Origin: Nitrospinota bacterium
GTDB lineage: Bacteria > Nitrospinota > Nitrospinia > UBA9942
Assembly: GCA_003489165.1 (NCBI GenBank)
Contig: DNJG01000018.1
Coordinates: 576-10,443, forward strand
Direction of reading: 5' to 3'
DNA: 9,868 bases
In this document: one piece after another, positions 5,553 to 9,868 of the stretch
Layout: every line of letters begins with the position of its first letter
Position numbering within the stretch: position 1 is the stretch's first letter
Notes under the pieces: generated by a model
What the model was told of the DNA's origin: nothing
The model's input: the letters and a program-made list of their open reading frames with translations, nothing else
Database searches by the model: none
Translations under genes and position numbers: made by a program

Positions 5553-6504
5553 GCTGCTCCAGTGATTTTAAGAGATTCTTTGCCTTTTCTATATATTCCC
5601 TCGCCTTTTTATGCTCAGGCTCTATTTCAAGAACGATTTTCCACTGTTCAATTGCCTGAGTTAATTTCTGCTCTCTAAAGAGTTTAAGTCCGTTTTTATA
5701 GCTATTTTCAGCCATTTTCTTCAAACCCGCCTTAACTTTCTTTATATAATCTCCAACCTTTTCAAAATCAGGCTTGAGGTTTAAGAACATCTGCAATGCG
5801 TTTTTGTACTCCCCTTTCTCAAAATGTGCTACCCCCTGCTTGTAATATGAGAGGTTTAAATGTTTTATTATCTCAGGATTTTTCGGATATTTTTCTTTAG
5901 CCTTTAAAAACTCCTGAATAGCTCCTGCATAATCTCCATCTTCGTATAAAGAGAGGGCAACACTGAGATAATCTTCTACCCCTGTATCTGTCTCACCTGA
6001 CGGGGCAAGTAATCGTGACTTTGCAATGAAGATGTGCCATCCCTTAAGCTCCTCTATTACTAATGGATTGTCTGGCTTTAACCTTAATGCAATTAAAAAC
6101 TCTGTTCGTGCCTTTGATGGGTCATTTTTTTTTAGAGATAGCCCCTTTTGATAATGCTTTTCTGCCTCTATGTCTGCCATTGCAGATAGTCTCTTTACCC
6201 CCGCTTTAGCTTCATCATTAGTTTGGTCTATTGTAAGTGCTATCTTAAATTCCTCTATTGCCCCCGGAATCTCCCCCTGCTTTTCAAGACTTAATGCCCT
6301 TTTAAGATGCTCATCTAAAACTGATTTGAATGGGTCTATTATGACAGGTGGAGGTTTTGTTATTTCTAAAGAGGGCTTAGGTTTGGCAGGCGGAGGGACA
6401 CAGGCAAAAAATAGAATACAGAATACAGGATACAGAATACAGAATAAAACTTCTGGACTATGACTTCTGTATGCTGGCTTCTGGCTTCTGGCTTCTGAAA
6501 TCAT
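5545..6504 (-). CDS. TPR-repeat lipoprotein with a repeat-encoded signal peptide
   Basis: The 319-residue protein looks like an exported lipoprotein made of tetratricopeptide repeats. A long, odd signal peptide (1-34) ends at LFFAC, so C35 is the likely lipidated residue; phenylalanine at -3 and -2 makes this an imperfect lipobox. A Pro-rich linker (37-54) follows, then TPR-like helix pairs at about 65-98, 112-147, 180-204, 219-243 and 265-298. TPRs are protein-binding scaffolds, so the partner is probably an envelope protein. The ATG lies 2 bp after the stop of the upstream polysaccharide deacetylase, so the two are surely cotranscribed and probably cooperate. Residues 3-31 are encoded by two arrays of 7-bp repeats, and I see no other in-frame start codon before about residue 109. 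Only a weak ribosome binding site (AAAGAA) is visible. The 3' end overlaps the PII gene. Confidence 0.85.
   Translation of the reverse strand: MISEARSQKPAYRSHSPEVLFCILYPVFCILFFACVPPPAKPKPSLEITKPPPVIIDPFKSVLDEHLKRALSLEKQGEIPGAIEEFKIALTIDQTNDEAKAGVKRLSAMADIEAEKHYQKGLSLKKNDPSKARTEFLIALRLKPDNPLVIEELKGWHIFIAKSRLLAPSGETDTGVEDYLSVALSLYEDGDYAGAIQEFLKAKEKYPKNPEIIKHLNLSYYKQGVAHFEKGEYKNALQMFLNLKPDFEKVGDYIKKVKAGLKKMAENSYKNGLKLFREQKLTQAIEQWKIVLEIEPEHKKAREYIEKAKNLLKSLEQLK
6412..6446. repeat. Heptamer array 1 (CAGAATA, five units)
   Basis: Five consecutive 7-bp units in perfect register on the plus strand: TAGAATA, CAGAATA, CAGGATA, CAGAATA, CAGAATA. On the coding (minus) strand they encode residues 20-31 of the TPR lipoprotein, the hydrophobic core of its signal peptide. 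Because 7 is not a multiple of 3, the same unit is read in all three frames, giving FCILYPV followed by FCILF. Confidence 0.9.
6450..6498. repeat. Heptamer array 2 (CTTCTGG, seven units)
   Basis: Seven consecutive 7-bp units on the plus strand: CTTCTGG, ACTATGA, CTTCTGT, ATGCTGG, CTTCTGG, CTTCTGG, CTTCTGA. Two units are degenerate, but the register never breaks. The core TTCTG is the reverse complement of CAGAA in array 1, and only 3 bp (AAA) separate the arrays, so together they form opposed halves. The array encodes residues 3-18 of the TPR lipoprotein and ends 3 bp inside its start codon. Confidence 0.88.
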
Positions 6505-6506
6505 AA

Positions 6507-7553
6507 CTATTCTTTTTTGAATGTCTCTAATAACTTTATAAAATCCTCAATCTTTTCACTATTAAAAACCATTGAGCGGTTCAGAGAAAAATTATTATGG
6601 AAAAACGGGTTACCACCCTTTATTACTGTGAAGGCACCTTCATATTGGTATTTCTTCAGTATTTCAATTGCTGCATCATTAAAGGTGCCGAATGGATATG
6701 CAAGTAATGTCGGCCTGATTCCAAGCCTCTGTTCAATAATCTTCTGAGATTCTCCTATTTCTTGTTCAATCCTCTGCTTATAAGCTGTTTCAGATTCATT
6801 ATCCTTAGTTTTAGACAGGTCTGTGTGAAATCGTGTATGTGATTGAACTTCAATAACCCCATCATTGAGCATCTCTTTTATATCATCCCATGTAAGGGTT
6901 ATTTTACTTGGCTTAATTAAATCTGTATAGACAAAGAGTGTAGCCTTAAAACCATATTTTTTCAAAATTGAGGCTGCTATAGTCTTTACATTCTTCCAGC
7001 CATCATCAATTGTTATTACAATAGAATTTTTTGGGGGACGCCTCTTATAATTTACAAAATCAAAGAATTCACGGAGGGTTATGACATTATAATTATTTTC
7101 CTTTAGGTATACCATCTGCTTATCAAACATCTCTTCACTTACAATCATTTTATCTTTACTCCCAGTCTTGCCGAACTGGTGGTAACAGAGGATGGGAATT
7201 GTCAGATAGCCTTCAGGGTAAAGACCACCTGGGTTTAATGATTTGAGGGGGACTATGATTTCCTTATTTTGTGTAATCGACTGATTCTGATTAAATTCTG
7301 AGATGATATAGGAGAGATTTTTATCGCCGTAATATTTTTCTGATAACGATTCGTAAGTATCTGACGGGCTTGCAAAAAATACTACATATTCTTCTGATTT
7401 TCTCTCTTTACTTATTTCTTCAGGCTGTTTTTTCTCTTCGGCTTTTGGAATAGGTGTTGGTTTTTTTTCTGGCGGAGGGACAACCCCGGCACACCCGATT
7501 GAGAAGACAAGACAGATTGCAGACAAAAAGACTGCCAATTTGTTAGTTGACAT
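6507..7553 (-). CDS. Polysaccharide deacetylase lipoprotein with N-terminal LysM-like domain
   Basis: The 348-residue protein carries a lipoprotein signal peptide ending in FSIGC (C21), a Pro/Lys/Glu-rich linker (23-54), a LysM-like segment (about 56-103, with PSDTYESLSEKYYGD and EIIVPL) that may bind glycan, and a NodB-type carbohydrate esterase family 4 domain (about 118-345). The catalytic motifs are visible: TIDDGW (181-186, D183 as base and D184 as metal ligand), SHTRFH (238-243, metal ligands H239 and H243) and YPFGTFN (286-292). The YHQF motif near 124-127 is typical of PgaB/IcaB-like deacetylases. Such enzymes remove N-acetyl groups from poly-N-acetylglucosamine or peptidoglycan; the true substrate is not shown by sequence. 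It would be anchored in the envelope. The TPR lipoprotein gene follows after 2 bp; deformylase lies 94 bp upstream, with a hairpin-like repeat between. GGAAAA near 7561 is a weak ribosome binding site. Confidence 0.9.
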   Translation of the reverse strand: MSTNKLAVFLSAICLVFSIGCAGVVPPPEKKPTPIPKAEEKKQPEEISKERKSEEYVVFFASPSDTYESLSEKYYGDKNLSYIISEFNQNQSITQNKEIIVPLKSLNPGGLYPEGYLTIPILCYHQFGKTGSKDKMIVSEEMFDKQMVYLKENNYNVITLREFFDFVNYKRRPPKNSIVITIDDGWKNVKTIAASILKKYGFKATLFVYTDLIKPSKITLTWDDIKEMLNDGVIEVQSHTRFHTDLSKTKDNESETAYKQRIEQEIGESQKIIEQRLGIRPTLLAYPFGTFNDAAIEILKKYQYEGAFTVIKGGNPFFHNNFSLNRSMVFNSEKIEDFIKLLETFKKE

Positions 7554-7564
7554 TTTAGTTTTCC

Positions 7565-7655
7565 AGATTAGAAATTACAAATACCAAATAATTACCAAAA
7601 AAATAAACAGTTTAGAATTTGAAATTTGAGATTTGTTATTTGGCATTTCATATCT
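7565..7655. repeat. Inverted pair of AT-rich heptamer arrays between deformylase and deacetylase genes
   Basis: The right half reads as 7-bp units GAAATTT, GAGATTT, GTTATTT, GGCATTT (7621-7648), pattern GNNATTT. The left half holds the same pattern on the opposite strand (AAATTAC, AAATACC, AAATAAT from 7572). The arms 7565-7591 and 7629-7655 are complementary at 20 of 27 positions around a 37-bp A-rich centre. The right arm includes the last codons and TGA stop of the deformylase gene. It could fold into a hairpin in the readthrough transcript. Confidence 0.7.
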
Positions 7656-8187
7656 TTCTATCTATCCAGTATCTTTCATACTCTTTAAGGAAAGAGAGGG
7701 TTTTTAAATCTTTTATCTTATCAACAAATATAACTCCATTCAGATGGTCTATCTCATGTTGAAGGACTACTGCAAGAAAACCATTTGCATCAATTGATAC
7801 CTTCTTGCCGTTTCTATCAATTGCATCCACTTTTATGGAAGTTGAACGCGGGACAACTCCCCTGAAATCACCAACGCTGAGACACCCCTCCCAGCCATCT
7901 GCCTTTTCCTCTGAATAGTATGAAATGACAGGGTTTATTAAAACTATAAGGGGTATATTAGGTGCCTCAGAATATCTTACACTGCCGGCAGATTCAATTA
8001 CTATAATCTGTTTTGATTCATGAACCTGCGGTGCAGCAAGCCCCACCCCTTCATACTCCCTCATGGTTGCAACCATATCATCCATCAATTTCTGCACAAA
8101 TAGACTTTTTATTTCTTCTGCAGTTAAAAGCAATGCCTTCTGTCTAAGGACAGGATTTCCAAGTCTTGCAACTTTAAGTATTGACAC
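7648..8187 (-). CDS. def: Peptide deformylase
   Basis: The 179-residue enzyme removes the formyl group from the initiator methionine of nascent proteins in the cytoplasm. All three deformylase motifs are present: GVGLAAPQ (47-54), EGCLS (100-104, metal ligand C102) and QHEIDH (143-148, metal ligands H144 and H148 with catalytic E145). The length is typical of a bacterial type I enzyme. The start is GTG, supported by AGGAGA six bases upstream. The common partner fmt (formyltransferase) is not adjacent, and the gene instead heads a minus-strand group with two envelope lipoproteins, 94 bp away. A housekeeping gene there may simply supply readthrough. The extreme C-terminus lies in a repeat element, which could have altered the tail, but all catalytic parts are intact. 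Confidence 0.96.
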   Translation of the reverse strand: MSILKVARLGNPVLRQKALLLTAEEIKSLFVQKLMDDMVATMREYEGVGLAAPQVHESKQIIVIESAGSVRYSEAPNIPLIVLINPVISYYSEEKADGWEGCLSVGDFRGVVPRSTSIKVDAIDRNGKKVSIDANGFLAVVLQHEIDHLNGVIFVDKIKDLKTLSFLKEYERYWIDRKI

Positions 8188-8193
8188 GATAAA

Positions 8194-8199
8194 TCTCCT
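8194..8199 (-). promoter_or_regulatory. Ribosome binding site fixing the GTG start of def
   Basis: The minus strand reads AGGAGA at 8199-8194, six bases before the GTG at 8187. The encoded protein begins with the usual deformylase N-terminus (ILKVARLGNPVLR), which confirms GTG as the start. Confidence 0.8.
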
Positions 8200-8201
8200 A
8201 C

Positions 8202-8222
8202 CTATAACTTATAACCTATAAT
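8202..8222. repeat. Three heptamers (CTATAAC type) upstream of def
   Basis: CTATAAC, TTATAAC and CTATAAT follow one another exactly every 7 bp, right next to the def ribosome binding site. On the minus strand they supply TTATAG/TTATAA-like sequences that could act as a -10 region. It is the fourth place in the window where short-period units occur between genes. Confidence 0.6.
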
Positions 8223-8241
8223 AATTTAAAAATGTTGTTAG

Positions 8242-8270
8242 TTGTAAGGGATAAGTAATTATATTATACA
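8242..8270 (+). promoter_or_regulatory. Weak candidate promoter for the response regulator
   Basis: TTGTAA (8242-8247) is followed after 17 bp by TATACA (8265-8270), each matching 4 of 6 consensus bases, 36 bp before the ATG at 8307. The whole stretch 8251-8290 is almost pure A/T, so chance matches are likely. No sigma-54 element is visible. Confidence 0.25.
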
Positions 8271-8306
8271 AAAATATAAAATATATAGTAAAATATCGCT
8301 AATCTT

Positions 8307-9680
8307 ATGAAACCAACCATTTTAATAATAGACGATGAAAGTCTTGTTAGAGAAAATCTCAAGACGGTCTTTGTTATGGAAGGGTATGAAGTCGTCCTCG
8401 CTGAGAATGGAGAGAAAGGTATCAGTAGGTTTTCTGATAGTGAACCTGATGTTGTCCTCCTTGATGTTAGGCTCCCTGATATAGATGGCAAAGAGGTATT
8501 GGAGAAGATCAGAAAGATTGATAATAATGCAGTTGTTCTTATCATTACAGGTGCACCCGGTTTTGAAGATACTGTAGAATTTATAAAGTCAGGAGCTTAT
8601 GACTATCTTCCAAAACCTTTTGATGTTGGGGAACTCAAGTTTCATGTAGAAAAGGCACTTGAATCAGCCCGATTAAGAAAGAGGGTTGAGGATATTGAAA
8701 GACAGGAAATAGAGAAATATGGTTTTGATAAAATCATAGGTCAAAGCAAGGCAATAAAGGAGGTATGCTCGCTTGCATCAAAGGTTGCTGTTAGCAGCAC
8801 AACCCCTGTGTTGCTAACAGGTGAGAGCGGGACAGGAAAGGAACTCCTTGCCCGTGCCATACATCTATCAAGCCCGCGTAGGGATAAGCCATTTGTAATT
8901 GTAAACTGCACTACACTAAGTGAAAACCTCCTTGAGAGCGACCTTTTCGGACATGAAAAGGGTGCATTCACAGGTGCAATAAGAAAGAAAATAGGAAAAT
9001 TTGAGATAGCACAGACGGGGACAATATTTCTTGACGAGATTGGTGACCTCTATCCAAAATTACAGATGAAGCTTTTGAGGGTATTACAGGAACATGAGAT
9101 AGAGAGGGTCGGAGGCACATTTCCCATAAAAGTAGATGCAAGGGTTATATCCGCCACTAATAAGGATTTAACGGCAATGACTAAAAATAATGAATTCAGG
9201 GAAGACCTCTATTACAGATTGAATGTTGTAAATATAAAGCTCCCCTCTTTGAAGGAAAGGGGAGATGATATATTATTACTCTCAAGGAGGTTTGTTGCAG
9301 AGTTCAGCACAGAATTTAAAAAAGAGGTAAAACTCTCTAATGAAGCTGAAAAAGTCCTGATGATATACCAATGGAAAGGGAATATCAGAGAACTGAGAAA
9401 TGTAATTGAGAGGACAGTACTCCTTTCAAATAAAGATACCATAATGCCTGAAGACTTTCCTGAAGATATTATATATGCTGATTCTAAGTCGGCTGCCGAG
9501 CAATCTGATAAGAAGAAGCCACTAATAGATATACGAGATATTCTCCCATTGAATAACCTTGAGGAGATGTATATAGCTGCCGTGCTGGATAAGGTTGGAG
9601 GCAATAAGAGTGAGGCAGCCCGAATACTCGGCATAACAAGACAAAGACTTGCAAGGAAGACAACAAAAAAAAGTTTATAA
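8307..9680 (+). CDS. NtrC-family sigma-54-dependent response regulator
   Basis: The 457-residue protein has the full three-domain layout of an NtrC-type activator. Receiver domain (4-118): acidic D9/D10, phosphoacceptor D53 in LLDVRLPD, T81 and K103. AAA+ domain (about 142-375): Walker A GESGTGKE (172-179), sigma-54-contacting GAFTGA (219-224), Walker B FLDE (241-244), the FREDLYYRLNV arginine region (297-307) and sensor II GNIREL (358-363). C-terminal Fis-type helix-turn-helix (about 417-450, GGNKSEAARILGITRQRL). When phosphorylated it should oligomerise, hydrolyse ATP and open sigma-54 promoters. The partner histidine kinase is not in the window, and the regulated pathway is unknown. It is transcribed divergently from def. 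No Shine-Dalgarno sequence precedes the ATG. The tail after the recognition helix (ARKTTKKSL) is unusual in lacking the common RKL-K ending. Confidence 0.95.
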   Translation: MKPTILIIDDESLVRENLKTVFVMEGYEVVLAENGEKGISRFSDSEPDVVLLDVRLPDIDGKEVLEKIRKIDNNAVVLIITGAPGFEDTVEFIKSGAYDYLPKPFDVGELKFHVEKALESARLRKRVEDIERQEIEKYGFDKIIGQSKAIKEVCSLASKVAVSSTTPVLLTGESGTGKELLARAIHLSSPRRDKPFVIVNCTTLSENLLESDLFGHEKGAFTGAIRKKIGKFEIAQTGTIFLDEIGDLYPKLQMKLLRVLQEHEIERVGGTFPIKVDARVISATNKDLTAMTKNNEFREDLYYRLNVVNIKLPSLKERGDDILLLSRRFVAEFSTEFKKEVKLSNEAEKVLMIYQWKGNIRELRNVIERTVLLSNKDTIMPEDFPEDIIYADSKSAAEQSDKKKPLIDIRDILPLNNLEEMYIAAVLDKVGGNKSEAARILGITRQRLARKTTKKSL

Positions 9681-9796
9681 GATAACAACTAAATGATTGA
9701 ATACCAATTATTTTTTTGCATCTCAGTGCATTAGTGGTTTGGTTGTATTAAATTAATCCAGTTTGTTCTAATTCATACCACCGTTACTCTACTTCA

Positions 9797-9812
9797 AATA
9801 AAATATTTTATT
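9797..9812. repeat. Perfect 16-bp AT palindrome
   Basis: AATAAAATATTTTATT is identical to its reverse complement. It contains only A and T, so a chance origin in AT-rich DNA is possible, but it overlaps the 14-bp direct repeat below. Confidence 0.5.
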
Positions 9813-9836
9813 CTAGCTGACATATTTTAATCTAGC
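9804..9836. repeat. Direct repeat of 14 bp, start-to-start distance 19 bp
   Basis: TATTTTATTCTAGC (9804-9817) and TATTTTAATCTAGC (9823-9836) agree at 13 of 14 positions. Such a pair could be a regulator binding site for a gene beyond the window, or a small duplication. Nothing else supports a function. Confidence 0.45.
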
Positions 9837-9868
9837 CTAATCTCTTGTAAATAAAGCACTTTTAAGAA

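Larger units (their letters stand above)
9681..9868. other. AT-rich gene-free end of window
   Basis: I see no gene, RNA or clear terminator in these 188 bases. A 7-T run (about 9711-9718) follows only a 4-bp stem (ATTG/CAAT), too weak to call. The stretch contains the palindrome and direct repeat listed separately. Confidence 0.5.

Noticed and set aside
6412..6498. CRISPR array
   Set aside because: Units are 7 bp in unbroken tandem, with no spacers and no cas genes nearby.
9661..9680. Programmed frameshift at the A8 run near the end of the response regulator
   Set aside because: The +1 frame meets a stop after a few residues as well, so it changes almost nothing; the helix-turn-helix is already complete.
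9212..9688. Long minus-strand reading frame opposite the response regulator
   Set aside because: It lies wholly antisense to the highly conserved AAA+ and HTH domains, is Ser/Leu-rich in the manner of a shadow frame, and has no ribosome binding site.
9705..9720. Terminator after the response regulator
   Set aside because: The run of Ts is preceded by only a 4-bp stem.

Overview
The window is an AT-rich stretch of bacterial chromosome with eleven protein genes, no RNA genes, no CRISPR array and no insertion sequence. Lipoprotein-type signal peptides, a periplasmic sensor domain, a PsiE-type membrane protein and a sigma-54-dependent activator suggest a Gram-negative (diderm) bacterium. The gene mix and the many short-period repeats between genes remind me of AT-rich Nitrospirota or Desulfobacterota genomes. 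That assignment is a low-confidence guess, because no marker here fixes the phylum.

Layout. Positions 30-560 (+) carry a glycine-tailed RRM RNA-binding protein followed by rpsU (ribosomal protein S21), a pairing known from cold-regulated gene clusters in cyanobacteria. Positions 570-3083 (-) carry a membrane protein of unknown function downstream of a secreted M28 zinc peptidase. Only 43 bp separate the peptidase from a divergent membrane-bound class III adenylate cyclase (3127-4584, +), and two promoter-like sequences overlap back to back in that gap. The cyclase is followed by a PsiE-family membrane protein (4625-5134, +), a probable terminator, and a PII nitrogen regulator (5214-5552, +). 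The PII gene overlaps tail to tail by 8 bp with a minus-strand block: a TPR lipoprotein (5545-6504), a LysM-like/polysaccharide deacetylase lipoprotein (6507-7553) and peptide deformylase (7648-8187). Divergent from these is an NtrC-type response regulator (8307-9680, +). The last 188 bp hold no gene but contain a small palindrome and a direct repeat.

How the genes fit together. The cyclase, PsiE and PII proteins suggest a small cluster dealing with nutrient status (cAMP, phosphate, nitrogen). The two lipoproteins probably act together on an envelope or extracellular polysaccharide. The partner kinase and target promoters of the response regulator are not in the window.

The most unusual signal is not a gene. 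At least four intergenic or gene-end sites are built from degenerate units of 7 or 8 bp, and three of them are arranged as opposed (inverted) halves able to fold: 4567-4612, 6412-6498 and 7565-7655. The fourth, 8202-8222, is a short direct array. A further inverted repeat without clear periodicity lies at 1472-1582. Several run into coding sequence. In the TPR lipoprotein the heptamer arrays encode nearly the whole signal peptide, which makes that gene a candidate for frameshift-type phase variation. A second point is the M28 peptidase promoter, which places the predicted transcript start almost at the ATG, so the mRNA may be leaderless.
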